Shown one piece after another: positions 47,132-59,310 of a DNA stretch of 64,000 bases. Numbering within the stretch: position 1 is the stretch's first letter; every line of letters starts with the position of its first letter. The notes beneath the pieces were generated by a model. It saw nothing but the letters and a program-made list of their open reading frames with translations, did no database searches and was not told the origin of the DNA. Source of the DNA: JACDEA01 sp963742585 (lineage in GTDB: Bacteria > Actinomycetota > Acidimicrobiia > Acidimicrobiales > JACDEA01); NCBI GenBank assembly GCA_963742585.1, contig CAVUMI010000006.1, positions 372,001 through 436,000 of the forward strand. Direction: 5' to 3'. The position numbers and the translations under genes are program-made.

Positions 47132-48310
47132 ATGCCTGAATCGGCCGAGGCGCGGCTCGCGCGGGTGCTCGCGCTTCCAGGCGCTGCTGGCCGACGTCAG
47201 CCACCAAATCGGCCCGGCCCGCGAGCTGGCCCCGGTGCTGCGGACCGTCCTCGACGCCATGCGGTCGCTGGTCGACTTCCGCGGCGGCTCGATCTGCCTG
47301 GTCGACGACCGCGGCGTGTTCGTGGCCGCGGCCGACGAGGACATCACGCCCGGAGATGGCCGCGGCCCGGGTACCGGTCGGCACCGGGTCTGGCCGGTCG
47401 CGCCGTGGCGACCGGCGAGATGATCTACTCGCCCGACCTCGACACCGATCCCCGCGTCGACCCCGAGCTTCGGCGGCTGGGCACGAACCGGCCGACCAAG
47501 TCGTACCTCGCCGTGCCGCTGGTGTGCCTCGGCCGGGTGATCGGCGTCCTCCAGGTCGACTCGGTTCGCACCGAGGCCTTCGACGACGAGGACATGCGGC
47601 TACTCCAGGGTCTGGCGACCCAGGTCGCCGGCGCCATCGAGAGCGCCCGTCACAACGAGGAGATCCGCAACCTCGAGCGGCTCAAGGCCGACTTCCTCGC
47701 CCGCGTGTCGCATGAGCTGCGGACGCCGCTGACGATCATCGCCGGCTTCGCCGAGACACTCGCCACCCACGACGCCGACATCGACGACGAGCAGCGCGAG
47801 CCAGATGCTCGAACGCATCCGCGACGCCAGCGTTCGGCTTCAGGGACTGATCGACGAATTACTCACCGTCAACCAGTTCGAGGTGATCGAGCCGCGGACT
47901 CGAGCGGGTCGAACCTGGCCGAGGTCGCAGAGGGCGTGCAAGGCGCGGGCCGCTCGAGCCCGATCGGGTACAGCTGCAACATCGCCGACGAGCACGTCGA
48001 TGGACACCGACCCGCAAGATCCTCGGCCACATGCTGACGCTGCTGGTCGACAACGCATTGAAGTACGGCGGCGACGCCGAGCTATCGGCCGACGGGCGAC
48101 CGCGTGATATCGGTGCGCGACCACGGCCCCGGCATCCCCGAGGACGTTCCGCGACGACCTGTTCGAGCGCTTCACCCGCGGCGACCACACCACGCCGGGC
48201 ATGGGCCTCGGTCTCGCCGTCGCCCGCGCCCTAGCGCAGTCGCTGGGCGCGACCTTGGAGTTGGTGGACCCGCCCGACGGCGAGTCCGGCGCCTGCTTCG
48301 AACTCCGCTT

Positions 48311-48314
<4 letters not shown>
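47132..48314 (+). CDS. GAF-domain histidine kinase (frameshifted)
   Basis: ATG at 47132. GAF ~20-160 (ELAPVLRTVLDAMRSLVDFR, KSYLAVPLVCLGRVIGVLQV), HisKA with His in DFLARVSHELRTPLTIIAGF, HATPase with VDNALKYGG, RDHGPGIPE and GMGLGLAVARALAQ. About 390 residues, six or more indels. Cytoplasmic sensor kinase with no response regulator nearby. Confidence 0.82.
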
Positions 48315-49496
<1,182 letters not shown>

Positions 49497-49547
49497 GTGG
49501 AGACACTCCTTTACCTGGCGCGCCTTCGGCGCGACAACAGAGAACTA

Positions 49548-49559
49548 GACCGACCGGTC
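49548..49559. promoter_or_regulatory. GACCGACCGGTC motif between thiolase and thioesterase
   Basis: GACCGACCGGTC resembles half of the ACCGACCGGTCGGT palindrome found at TetR-controlled acyl-CoA genes in actinobacteria. A perfect CGCGCC-TTC-GGCGCG hairpin lies at 49519-49533 in the thiolase leader. Tentative. Confidence 0.35.
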
Positions 49560-49595
49560 AAGTTTGCCGGGCGACCGCTCGTGGTCGTGCGCAAC

Positions 49596-50006
49596 ATGGA
49601 CAGGTGGTTGGGTGACGGCGGGATGCCGGTCGATCGACGCGATCGGCGGCAACATCACCGAGTACGGCGAGGGCTGGGCGGCCGCGGAGTGGGTGCCGAC
49701 CGACATGGCGTGCAACCCGGCCGGCGGGGTCCAGGCCGGGGTCTACGCGGTGATGCTCGACGCGGCGATGAACTTCGCCATCAACGCGTCGCTCGACGGC
49801 AAGGACCGCACCAAGGGCACGCTCGAGATGAAGACCGACTGTCTCAAGGGCGCGCAGAAGGGCGAGACGCTGACCGTCCGCGGGAGGTGAGCCGCATGAC
49901 CAAGCTCATCGCGTTCACCGAGGCGACCGTGCACAACGCGGCCGGCGACCTGATCACCCGGTCGACCGGCACTTTCATGGTCCACCGTCGACGCCGGCCT
50001 AGTTAA
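49596..50006 (+). CDS. PaaI-type hotdog thioesterase (frameshifted)
   Basis: ATG at 49596. Hotdog motif NPAGGVQAGVYAVMLDAAMN with the usual Gly and Asp, then TLEMKTDCLKGAQKGETLTV and FTEATVHNAAGDLITRSTGT. About 135 residues, two frame changes. Hydrolyses acyl-CoA thioesters; pairs with the thiolase in fatty-acid or aromatic catabolism. Confidence 0.8.
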   Translation: MDRWLGDGGMPVDRRDRRQHHRVRRGLGGRGVGADRHGVQPGRRGPGRGLRGDARRGDELRHQRVARRQGPHQGHARDEDRLSQGRAEGRDADRPREVSRMTKLIAFTEATVHNAAGDLITRSTGTFMVHRRRRPS

Positions 50007-50015
50007 TATCCGCCG

Positions 50016-50210
50016 ATGCACAAGAAGCTGGGTGTGATCACAGTTGCCGCCGCCGCGCTACTCGCCGCTCCCGATCGTCGCTCAGCGCGCCGCCGGCCAG
50101 CGCGTCGTACCTGCGCCAGCGAAGTCCCGGTGGTGTGCGACGTCTACAACGGGCGGTCGCGCGTGTGCCTGCAACGCCACAGCCAAAGTCGCGGCGACTG
50201 CATCCAGTAG
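50016..50210 (+). CDS. Short exported protein of unknown function (frameshifted)
   Basis: ATG at 50016. Signal-peptide-like KKLGVITVAAAALLAAP, continuing as IVAQRAAG in another frame. The frame that ends at TAG 50208-50210 has Cys in SEVPVVCDVYN. The true sequence is uncertain because of indels; a length near 60 residues fits. Confidence 0.45.
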   Translation: MHKKLGVITVAAAALLAAPDRRSARRRPARRTCASEVPVVCDVYNGRSRVCLQRHSQSRGDCIQ

Positions 50211-50767
50211 CAGCTCTTCCACTTCTCCGAGGACCCCACGATCGAGGTCTTCGAGCCGCGGTCGTGCCACGCAGTAGGTCGTGGGCCGTCGATGTGGGCC
50301 GACGACGAGGTGCACGCCCGCGTACTGGTTCCCGCGCGACTGCCCACGTGCCACGTGGTGGCCGGACGATGATCTCGATCGCGCCACCGCATCCACGCAA
50401 TCGAGTGGGCGTGGTTCGACCGCTTCGTCGCATGCGAGCTGTTCGTCTACCGGTTCGACGCCGCGCAATTCCGCAAGGTCGATGACTCTGGCGGCTGGCG
50501 AACCAGTCAGACCGTCCACCCGCTGGGCGGCGATCCCGTCGGCCCGCTGCTCGACAAGCACCGCGACGCCGGTATCGAACTCCGCCTGGTCGACGACCTG
50601 CTCGCGTTGTGGGACGACGTCATCAAACGCCCCGGCATCGACTTCAGCGGCATCCGACTCGAAACGCCCGGCCGCGCCGCCCGTCACCCCTCTGACTCCA
50701 AGTCGCAGAATTGGAACGAAATGCCTCCAAGTCTGAATGGCGCGTCCGGAAACCGTCCCAAATCGTG
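50211..50767 (+). CDS. DUF6886-family protein (frameshifted, start unresolved)
   Basis: QLFHFSEDPTIEVFEPR, WADDEVHARV, YWFPRDCPRATWWP, RFVACELFVYRFDAAQFRKV and LRLVDDLLALWDDVIKRPGI follow one another over several frames, the order I associate with DUF6886. Function unknown. An in-frame TAG lies just before the first residue and no start codon is visible, so an indel must hide the start. The last residues run into repeat B2. Confidence 0.65.
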
Positions 50768-50818
50768 ACATCGTCCCGAACTTGGAGGCGGTTGGTTGCG
50801 ATTCTGAAACTTGGAGGC
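50696..50818. repeat. Nested inverted repeat family B, copy 2
   Basis: Outer arms CTCCAAGTCGCAGAAT (50696-50711) and ATTCTGAAACTTGGAG (50801-50816, one mismatch and one offset). Inner arms GCCTCCAAGT (50723-50732) and ACTTGGAGGC (50780-50789). It shares arms and overall length with copy 1, while the loops differ. Lies between convergent genes. Confidence 0.83.
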
Positions 50819-50834
50819 AGCGCAGGAGCTGGAG

Positions 50835-51465
50835 CTACGAGACGGGGTCTTTGACCAGGCGGAGGTAGGGCTTCTTGGTGTCCCAGCCGTCGGGGAAGAG
50901 TTCCTTGGCTTCCTCGTCGGTGACGACCGGCATGATGATGACGTCCTCGCCGGGCTGCCAGTTGGCCGGCGTGGAGACCTTGTGCTTGGCGGACCGCTGG
51001 AGCGAGTCGATCACCCGCAGGATCTCCGGGAAGTTGCGGCCGGCCGACTGCGGGTAGGTGAGCGTGAGCTTGACCTTCTTGTCGGGGCCGATCACGAACA
51101 CCGAGCGCACCGTCACGGTGTCGGACGCGTTGGGATGGATCATCCCGTAAAGGTCGGCGACCTTCCGGTCGGGGTCGGCGATCATCGGGAAGTTGGGCGC
51201 GATAGCCGGTGACGTCCTTGATGTCCTTCGACCAGCCCTCGTGCGCGTCCAGCGGATCGACCGAGAGGCCGATCACCTTGGCGTTGCGCTTGTCGAAATC
51301 GGGCTTCAGCCGGGCGACTTCGCCGAGCTCGGTGGTGCACACCGGCGTGTAGTCCTTCGGGTGCGAGAACAGCACGCCCCAGCTGTCACCCAGCCACTCG
51401 TGGAAGTTGATCGTGCCTTCGGTCGTGTCTGCGGTGAAGTCGGGAGCGTCGTCGCCAAGTTGCAA
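50835..51465 (-). CDS. Peroxiredoxin, 1-Cys/Prx6 type (frameshifted)
   Basis: ATG at 51465. Peroxidatic Cys in SHPKDYTPVCTTELGEVARL, then KRNAKVIGLSVDPLDAHEGW, RSVFVIGPDKKVKLTLTYPQ and C-terminal NWQPGEDVIIMPVVTDEEAK. About 210 residues with one indel near 51200. Reduces peroxides in the cytoplasm. The C-terminal arm is of the Prx6 type and I see no resolving Cys. Confidence 0.9.
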
Positions 51466-51528
51466 GTGCCATAGGCCGACAATAACCGACCTAGAAGGTC
51501 AGGAATTCCCCGGTGATTCAATACGGGC

Positions 51529-53290
51529 ATGGCCAGGCTGACGAAAGACGACATCGACAAGCTCGTGCAGGGCCAGACCGTCACCTCGCGGTTCCGGGAC
51601 ATGGTCAACACGCCACGGCGACGCCGTCGCACTGCGGTGGCAGCGAGCGACGACGACTCGTGGGGCGAGATCGACCTACGCCGAGTACGCCGACCAGGCG
51701 TGCCGGGTCGCCGCCGGGCTCAGCGAGCTCGGGCCTCACGCGCGGCGACCGCCTCGTGCTGCTGATGCGCAACCGGCCCGAGTTCCACGTCGTCGACATG
51801 GCCGGCCTGCTCTGCGGCGCGACCGTGTTCTCGATCTACAACTCGAGCTCGCCCGAGCAGATCGAGTACCTGGTCAACCACTCCGAGGCGTCGATCGCCG
51901 TCGTCGAGGACATCGGCTATCCTCGAGCGCCTGCTGAAGGTTCGCAGCGAGCTCCCGAATCTCAAGCACGTCGTAGTGCTCGAGGACCCCGACGGCCTCG
52001 CCCCCGACGACGTCATCGCCTGACAGCGCTGCGCGACAACTCGCCGCTCGACATCGAGCTGGCCGCCAGCGTCGCCCAGCCCGAGGACCTGGCCACGATC
52101 ATCTACACCTCGGGCACCACCGGCCCGCCCAAGGGCGTGATGCTGTCGCACTACAACATCGTGTTCACCGCCGAGGGCTACGTCAGCCATGCTCGACCGC
52201 GACCTGGTCGGCTTCCGGGCGCTGTCGTACCTGCCGATGGCGCACATCGCCGAGCGCATGTCGAGCCACTACCTCGGCATCCTCGGCGGCCTCGAGGTCA
52301 CCACCTGTCCCGACGCCGGCTTGCTGTCGCAAGTACCTGCCCGCAGGTGCGGCCGCAGACGTTCTTCGGCGTGCCGCGCGTGTGGGAGAAGCTCTACGGC
52401 GGCGTGAGCGCGCTGGCCGCCGAACGACGCCGACATGAAGCAGAAGTCTCGACGACGCCGTCAGGCCATCCAACGACGACGCGGTGCTCGGCATGGCTGC
52501 GGCAGATGCTCGGCCTCGACGCGGCCGAGATCGCGGTCACCGGCGCGGCGCCGATCCCCGTCGAGATCCTCGAGTGGTTCCGCGCCATCGGCGTGCCGCT
52601 CTCGGAGATCTACGGCATGTCGGAGAGCACCGGGCCCGATCACGTGGGATCCGTACGACGTGCAGGGCCGGCACCGTCGGGCGCGCCTTCCCGGGCTGCG
52701 AGGTCAAGCTGCTCGAGGACGGCGAGGTGGTGTGCCAGGGCGGCAACGTGTTCCTCGGCTACCTCAAGGATCCGGAGAAGACGGCCGAGGCGCTCGACGA
52801 CGACGGCTGGCTGCACACCGGCGACATCGGCACGTTCGACGACGACGGCTACCTCAAGATCGTCGACCGCAAGAAGGAACTGATCATCACCGCCGGCGGC
52901 AAGAACATCAGCCCGGCCAACATCGAGGCGGCGCTCAAGGCGTTCCCGCTGATCGGCCAGGCCTGCGTGATCGGCGACAACAAGCCCTTCATCAGCGCGC
53001 TCCTCGTCCTCGACTCCGAGGTCGCGCCGGCATGGGCCAAGCAGCACGGCATCGACGCGTCGGGCGGTCTGGCCGCGCTGGCCGGGAACGACGCAGGTGC
53101 TCGCCGAGGTCGAGAAGGAAGTGGCCGAGGCCAACGCGCGGTTCAGCCAGGTCGAGCGGGTGAAGAAATGGACGCTGCTCCACGACGAGTGGCTGCCCGA
53201 CTCCGAGGAGCTCACGCCGACGATGAAGCTCAAGCGCCGCGGCATCCACCAGAAGTACGCCACTGAGATCGACGCCATCTACAGCGCTAG
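51529..53290 (+). CDS. Long-chain acyl-CoA synthetase (AMP-binding; frameshifted)
   Basis: ATG at 51529. P-loop motif TIIYTSGTTGPPKGVMLSHY, FFGVPRVWEKLYGG, ITGAAPIP-like VTGAAPIPVEILEWF, GMSES, LHTGDIGTFDDDGYLKIVDR, KKELIITAGGKNISPANIEA and TPTMKLKRRGIHQKY with the catalytic Lys region. About 590 residues over eight or more indels; the stop is placed near 53290 by comparison. Activates fatty acids to acyl-CoA. Confidence 0.88.
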
Positions 53291-53304
53291 TCGCGCGCGC
53301 AGCC

Positions 53305-54168
53305 GTGCGTCGGCACGCTGTTCGCGGCCGGCCTGCGCGTTCTCGCTACGCGCTGACGATCATCTTCGGCCGCAGCCTGGCCAACGCCGGCTTCAAGACC
53401 GCCGACCGTGCTCGGCATGCGCTTCGGCGTGGCCGCGGTGGCGACGTTCGTGGTGCTGAAGCGCGCTGGGACGGCCGCTGCTGCCGGTACCGGGCGAGCG
53501 GCTGCGCGCCTTCCTGCTCGGCGCGATCGGCTACGCGATCGAGTCGAGCTTCTTCTTCGCCGGCCTCGAGCGGGGAAGCGCGGCCGCCGTCGTGCTGCTC
53601 TTCTACAGCTACCCGGCGATCGTCACGATCATCGGCCGCCACTGGACGCGACGCACGCCGCTCGACGCTTGGCCTGTCGGTCGGTGGCGCCATCCTCGTC
53701 GTCGCCGCGGGCGGCGGCGTGCACATCTCGCGCAGCGGCATCGTCTTCGCGCTGTGCTCGGCGACTGACGTTCGCCATCTATCTGCTGGCCAGCGACCGC
53801 CTCATCCAGCCGCACGCGAGCAGCCTCACGGTCGCGGCGTGGGTGGCCGCCGGGGCGTCGCTCTCGATGCTGGTCGCGCGGCGTGGTCACACGGAGCCTC
53901 CAGTCGCCGGCCGGGCACTCTGCCGCCGCTGCTCGGCAACGGTCTGGCCAGCGGCGCCGCCTTCGCACTGCATGTTCGCCGCCCTCCGCCGGACCGGGCC
54001 ACGGCGGACGGCGATCGTGATGACGCTCGAGGCCCTGTTCGCCATCATGCCTGGCCGCCCTGTTCCTCGACGAGACCATCGGCGCCGCTGCAACTGGTGG
54101 GCGGAGCGGCCATCCTGGCCGCGACGATCCTGACCGGGTTGGAGCGGGACACCCCGATAGAGGCATAG
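53305..54168 (+). CDS. EamA-family (DMT) transporter (frameshifted)
   Basis: Start uncertain, taken near GTG 53305. Ten-helix DMT pattern: LTIIFGRSLANAGFK, VLGMRFGVAAVATFVVLKRA, GAIGYAIESSFFFAGLERGS, VVLLFYSYPAIVTIIG, FAIYLLASDRLIQP, RTAIVMTLEALFAIM and LQLVGGAAILAATILTG. Metabolite exporter of unknown substrate. Six or so indels. Confidence 0.75.
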   Translation: MRRHAVRGRPARSRYALTIIFGRSLANAGFKTADRARHALRRGRGGDVRGAEARWDGRCCRYRASGCAPSCSARSATRSSRASSSPASSGEARPPSCCSSTATRRSSRSSAATGRDARRSTLGLSVGGAILVVAAGGGVHISRSGIVFALCSATDVRHLSAGQRPPHPAAREQPHGRGVGGRRGVALDAGRAAWSHGASSRRPGTLPPLLGNGLASGAAFALHVRRPPPDRATADGDRDDARGPVRHHAWPPCSSTRPSAPLQLVGGAAILAATILTGLERDTPIEA

Positions 54169-54178
54169 TTGCGCCTTC

Positions 54179-54802
54179 ATGCGCTTCAAGATGGTCCCCA
54201 CCGACGACCGGTTCTTCGACCTCTTCACGGAAGCGGCCGAGAACGCCGCCGAGTGCAGCCGGCGGCTGCGGGACCTGCTGGCCTCGGACTTCACCGACCT
54301 GCCCGACGAAGCACGCCCGCATCATCGAGTGCGAGCAGCGGGGCGACGAGCTGACCCGCGACATCGTGCCGGCGGCTCAACTCGACCTTCGTCACGCCGT
54401 TCGACCGCGAGGACATCCACGAACTGGCCGAGGAACTCGACGATGTTGTCGACGACATGATGGCCGTCTCGCACCGGCTGCAGCTGGCCTCGCATCGAGC
54501 GACCCTTGCCGGAGCTACGCGACCAGGCCGAGGTGCTCGTCGCCATGGCCGACGAGACGGTGGCCCTGATGCAGCGCCTGCAGTCGATGAAGAACGTCCA
54601 GCCCCACCTCGACGCCATCGATCGGCTCGAGACCGAGGGTGACACGCTCTACCGGCGGACACTGGCCCGGCTCTTCAGCGGCGAGTTCGACGCGCTCGAC
54701 GTGCTGCGGTGGAAGGACATCGTCGAAGCACTCGAAGCCGCGCTCAACACGCTGGAGGACGTCTCCAACGTGGTCGAGTCGATCGTGTTGAAGCACGCGT
54801 AG
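54179..54802 (+). CDS. DUF47 PhoU-like protein, partner of Pit (frameshifted)
   Basis: ATG at 54179. All-helical: DRFFDLFTEAAENAAECSRR, TPFDREDIHELAEELDDVVD, MADETVALMQRLQSMKNVQP, WKDIVEALEAALNTLEDVSN. About 205 residues, three indels. DUF47 proteins stand next to Pit and may regulate it. Confidence 0.85.
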
Positions 54803-54814
54803 GGGGCTGACGCA

Positions 54815-55808
54815 GTGACTGCCGTCGTCATCGTCATCCTCGTCGCGCTCGCGTTCGACTACGTCAACGGGTTCCACGACGCGGCCAACTCGATCGCCAC
54901 CGTGGTGTCGACCCGGGTGCTCACCCCGCGAATGGCGGTTGCCTGGGCCGCGTTCTTCAACTTCGTCGCATTCCTGGTGTTCGGTACCCATGTGGCGACC
55001 ACCATCGCCAAGGACGTCGTCGTGCAGGACGTGTTGTCGATCGGCGTCATCTTCGCCGGGCTGATCGGCGCCATCGTCGTGGGACCTGATCACGTTCTAC
55101 CTCGGGCTACCGACCAGTTCGTCACACGCGCTGGTCGGCGGTATCGCCGGCGCGGCCATCGCCAAGGCGGGCGGCCATGTGCTGGTCGAGGCCGGGCTGC
55201 GCAAGATCGGCGTCTTCATCATCCTGTCGCCGCTGATCGGACTGGCCCTCGGCCTGATCGTTCACCGTCGCCATCAGCTGGATGTTCCATCGGGTCCGCA
55301 ACGTCGAGCGCCTCAACCGCGGCTTTCGCCGCGGTCAGCTGGTGTCGGCCGCCGCGTTCAGCTTGGGCCACGGCGCCAACGACGCCCAGAAGACAATGGG
55401 CATCATCCTGGCCGTGCTCATCGCCAGCGGTCACCTGCCCAAGGACTCCGACGTACCGCTCTGGGTCGTGCTGGCCGCCCACACCGCGATCGGCCTCGGC
55501 ACCCTCACCGGCGGCTGGCGCATCGTGAAGACGATGGGTTCGAAGATCACCCGGCTGCAGCCCGCCGGTGGCGTCGCCGCCGAGACCGCGGCCGCGGCCA
55601 CGCTGTTCTTCACATCCCGGGCGCGGCATCCCCGTGTCGACCACGCACACCATCACCGGCGCCATCGTCGGGTGTGGGTGCAGCCAGCCGCCTGTCAGCC
55701 GTGCGGTGGGGCGTCGCCGGGCGCGTCGTCTGGGCGTGGGTCCTCACGATCCCCGGCGCGTTGGCGATCAGCTACGTGACGTTCAAGGTCATGCAGGTGT
55801 TCAGCTGA
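54815..55808 (+). CDS. pit: Low-affinity inorganic phosphate transporter, PiT family (frameshifted)
   Basis: GTG at 54815. PiT signatures FDYVNGFHDAANSIATVVST and, near the C-terminus, SLGHGANDAQKTMGIILAVL plus GIPVSTTHTITGAIVG. About ten membrane segments and 330 residues, four or five indels. Proton/metal-phosphate symporter. Confidence 0.9.
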
Positions 55809-55979
55809 TGCGGGACCGCGCGCGCGCTCGTCTTCTTCGTGCTTCGCGGTCGTCTGCTTCGCTGCTGACGCCGGTGGCCGAACCGGAGTTCCGCTGGGTA
55901 TCGATCACCACGGGCATCGTCTATGTACTTGCTCGCCGTGGCGTCGAGCCTCGACGCCCGGTCACGATCACGCCTCTGA
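55808..55979 (+). CDS. Small two-helix membrane protein (frameshifted)
   Basis: ATG at 55808. With about three single-base corrections it reads RDRARALVFFVLAVVCFAA, then EPEFRWVSITTGIVYVL and SLDARSRSRL-stop at 55977-55979. About 57 residues, two membrane segments. I recall similar short proteins between pit and phoU in related genomes. Overlaps phoU convergently. Confidence 0.5.
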
Positions 55980-56637
55980 TCGGTTGGTGAATTCGCCCGT
56001 CACCATGTAGGCGACACGCTCGGCCACGTTGACCGCGTGATCGGCGACCCGCTCGAAGTAGCGGCCGACCAGCGCGATCTGCACCGCCCGCTGGATCGTG
56101 GCCTCGTCGTTGCCGTGGCGACGCGAAGATCACGCGGAACAGATCCTTCTGAAGGTCGTCCATCACGTCATCCATGTCGACCAGCGCCGAAGCACGCGCC
56201 GGATCGCGGGCGGCGAACGTATCCACCGCCAGTCGCACCTGCACACCGGCCTGCTCGCGCATGCGGTCGATGATCCCCCGCACCTTGGGCTCAAGGGCGT
56301 GGGGGTAGAGCCGACGCGCCGCCTTGGCGACATTGACCATCAGGTCGCCGACTCGCTCGAGCTCATGGATGACCCGGAGCACGGTGACCAGGGTGCGAAG
56401 GTCGACGGCCATCGGCTGCTGCCGGGCGAGCAGCAGGTACGTGCGGTCCTCGATCGAGTGGGTGAGGTCATCCAACTCACGGTCGTGGGCCACGACCTGC
56501 TCGACCGCGCCGAGATCACCGTCGAGGAGCGATCCGGTGGCGGCTTCGATCGCCTCTGATCCCATGACCCCGAGTCGGATGACGTCCGCGTTGATCTCGT
56601 CGAGCTCCTCGTGGAACTGCTTGCGCGTTTCCGTCAC
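55968..56637 (-). CDS. phoU: PhoU phosphate-signalling protein (frameshifted)
   Basis: GTG at 56637 overlaps the regX3 stop (GTGA). Two PhoU repeats: LGVMGSEAIEAATGSLLDGD, HELERVGDLMVNVAKAARRL and, after an indel near 56120, a second metal-site region RYFERVADHAVNVAERVAY. About 220 residues. Damps the sensor kinase when phosphate is plentiful. Confidence 0.9.
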
Positions 56638-57361
56638 GGTCGCCTCTCCTGTCCCTTGGGAACCTCGAATCGATAGCCCGAGCCCCCGGATAGTCGTGAT
56701 GCGGGTGGGGACTGCGGGATCGTCCTCGATGCGCCCGCGGAGGCGCTTGATGTGCACGTCGAGCGTCTTGGTGTCACCGACATAGGTCTGCGCCCCACAC
56801 CCGATCGATCAACGTGTCGCGGGTCAGCACACGGCCGGCGTTGGCCAGCAGCAACTCCAGCAACTCGAACTCCTTGAGCGGCAGCTTGACCTCGACGCCA
56901 CGGACGATCACCTCGTGGCGGTCGGGATCGAGGCGAACGTCTCCCACCTCGAGCTCCTCGTCGGATCGCGCCGCGTCATCGCTCGCCTTCGGCGCCCGAC
57001 GGAGCACCGCGCGCATGCGCGCCACCAGTTCCCGCATTCGGTATGGCTTGGTGACGTAGTCGTCGGCGCCCACCTCGAGGCCGACCACCGTGTCGATCTC
57101 GGCATCCTTGGCGGTAACCATCACGATCGGGACGGTCGAGCGGGCCCGCAGCTGACGGCACACCTCGAGGCCGGACAAACCCGGCAGCATCAGGTCGAGC
57201 AGGACCAGATCGGGCGAGACGGCGTCGAACATGGCCAGCGCTTCGCCGCCGTCGCGCGCCACGAAAACGACGAATCCCTCGCGCTTCAGACCGACGGTCA
57301 GCGCCTCGACGAACGACTCCTCGTCCTCGACGACGAGCACCGTGGCCTCAGGCGTCATCAT
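56634..57361 (-). CDS. regX3: Response regulator RegX3/PhoP type (frameshifted)
   Basis: ATG at 57361 overlaps the kinase stop (ATGA). Receiver: VEDEESFVEALTVGLKREGF, phospho-Asp in DLVLLDLMLPGLSG, Lys in DDYVTKPYRMRELVAR. OmpR winged helix ~130-240: LPLKEFELLELLLANAGRVL and, after one indel, KTLDVHIKRLRGRIEDDP. About 242 residues. Binds PHO boxes such as the one at 62064. Confidence 0.92.
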
Positions 57362-58446
57362 CGGTCACGGGCCATCGGGATGCGCAGCACGAACGTGGAA
57401 CCCTCGCCCTCGCGTGACGCGACGGGTCACCGTGCCGCCATGGTTGTGGGCGACATGGCGCACGATCGACAGACCCGAGGCCGGTACCGCCCGTGTCGCG
57501 GCTGCGGGCCCGGTCAACGCGGTAGAAGCGCTCGAAGATCCGCTCCAGGTCCTTGCCCGGGATACCCGATGCCCTCATCCCGGACGATGAAGTCGACCCA
57601 ACCGTCGTGGGGTCGGACGGTGACCTCGACGGGCCCGCCGGCATCGGAGTAGGCCACCGCGTTGTCGAGCAGGTTGGCTAGGGCGGAGATCGAGCTCGCC
57701 GCGCCGGCCTGCGACCAGCACCGCGTCGGCCGCCGCGCCGACGCTCACCGCGATGCCACGGTCGGCTGCCTTCGGCGCGACCCGTTCGGCGGCAGCGGCC
57801 ACCACATCGTTCACGGCCACCGACTCGAACTCTGCCCCACCGTCGTCGGACTCGATCCGCGAGAGGTCGAGGAGATCGACGATCATCTGCTCGGCGCGGG
57901 CCACCTCGCCGCTGATGCGGCCAGCCAAGCCGCCGGACCGTCTCGAGATCGTCCTCGTCGGCGAGGGTCTCGGCGAGCACGGCCGAGCGCGCCCACTGGC
58001 GTGCGCAGCTCATGACTCACGTTGGCGACGAAGTCCCGCCGAACAGCATCGAGATGGCGACGCTCGGTGACGTCGCGGATCACCGCGACCGTCCCGCCGG
58101 TGATCGGTCGGGCCTCGATCGTCAGCATCCTGGGCGGCGGGCCGAACAGCTCGAGCGTTCGCTCCTGGGGCACGCCGTAGCGCGCGCCTCCTGCAACAGT
58201 TCCTCGACGGCGCGGGCCACCAGCACGTCCGCATCACGGGCCTCAACCAATGCCTGCGCCGCACGGTTGCGGTAGAGCACCGCACCGTCGTCGTCGCAGA
58301 CGACGATCGCTTCGGGGAGCGCATCAAGTGAGTGCCGGCAGTCGCCGCGCCTCGACACCCACCTCGGCGGCACGGCGTGCCGCGTCATGCGCCGTCCGCT
58401 CGGCCCGCTCGATGCGGGACAGGCTGTCGACGGATCAAGCGCTCAT
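57358..58446 (-). CDS. phoR: Phosphate sensor histidine kinase, PhoR/SenX3 type (frameshifted)
   Basis: Likely start ATG 58446, overlapping the pstB stop. N-terminal helix (RIERAERTAHDAARRAAEVG), PAS (ALPEAIVVCDDDGAVLYRNR), HisKA His in RRDFVANVSHELRTPVG, HATPase with NLLDNAVAYSD, VRDEGIGIPGKDLERIFERF and GTGLGLS-like motif. No clear membrane segment remains, which may be real or an effect of the indels. About 360 residues, six or more indels. Confidence 0.85.
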
Positions 58447-59276
58447 CCGAACCGGCCGGTGATGTAGGCCTCGGTGCGCGGATCGGCGGGACGGGTGAAG
58501 AGGTCGCCGGTCCGGCTCAGTTCGACGAGAACCCCCGTCCGGTCGCCCGTGGACTCATCGACCTCCACCGTCAGGAACGCCGTTCGATCCGACACCCGCG
58601 CCGCTTGCTGCATGTTGTGCGTGACGATCACGATGGTGAATTGCTCGCGGAGCTCGGCCATGAGGTCCTCGATCCGCGCCGTCGCGATCGGGATCGAGCG
58701 AGGACGCCGGCTCGTCCATGAGGATGACCTCCGGGCGCACTGCGATGCACCGGGCAATGCAGAGCCGCTGCTGTTGGCCACCCGACAATGAGAGCGCACT
58801 GTCCTTGAGCTTGCCCTTCACCTCGTCCCATAGGGCGGCGCGTTCGCAGCGCGTCCTTGACCAGCGCGCCCATGTCGTCGACCTCCATGCCGACGACGCG
58901 TGGCCCGAAAGCCACGTTGTCGAAGATCGACTTCGGGAACGGGTTCGGCTTCTGGAAAACCATTCCGATCCGCTGGCGGACCTCGATCGGGTCCACGTCC
59001 GGGCCGTACAGGTCCTGACCGTGGTACGCCACCAGCCCCTCGACCCGCGCGCCTTGCACCAGGTCGTTCATGCGGTTGAAGCAACGCAACAAGGTGCTCT
59101 TGCCGCACCCCGACGGGCCGATCAGCGCCGTGATCTCATTGCGGCCGATCCGTAGGTTGATGTCGCGGATGGCGAGGAAACTGCCATACGAGACGCGCGA
59201 GGTTGGTCGTCTCGAAGACCAGCTCATCAGCGTGTTCAGGGATCTCGTGCTGCGACGGCGACGGCGCTGCCCACAT
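58443..59276 (-). CDS. pstB: Phosphate ABC transporter ATPase (frameshifted)
   Basis: ATG at 59276. Walker A IGPSGCGKSTLLRCFNRMND, Q-loop VFQKPNPFPKSIFDNVAFG, signature LSLSGGQQQRLCIARCIA, Walker B VILMDEPASSLDP and His in VTHNMQQAARVSD. About 275 residues, three indels. Provides energy for PstCA. Confidence 0.93.
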
Positions 59277-59310
59277 CAATGAATTCGGTCCTGCGACATC
59301 GCGAAAGTCT

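Noticed and set aside
55921..56757. Frame fusing the end of RegX3 to PhoU
   Set aside because: One indel near the RegX3 end restores a stop that overlaps the PhoU GTG, as in other operons.
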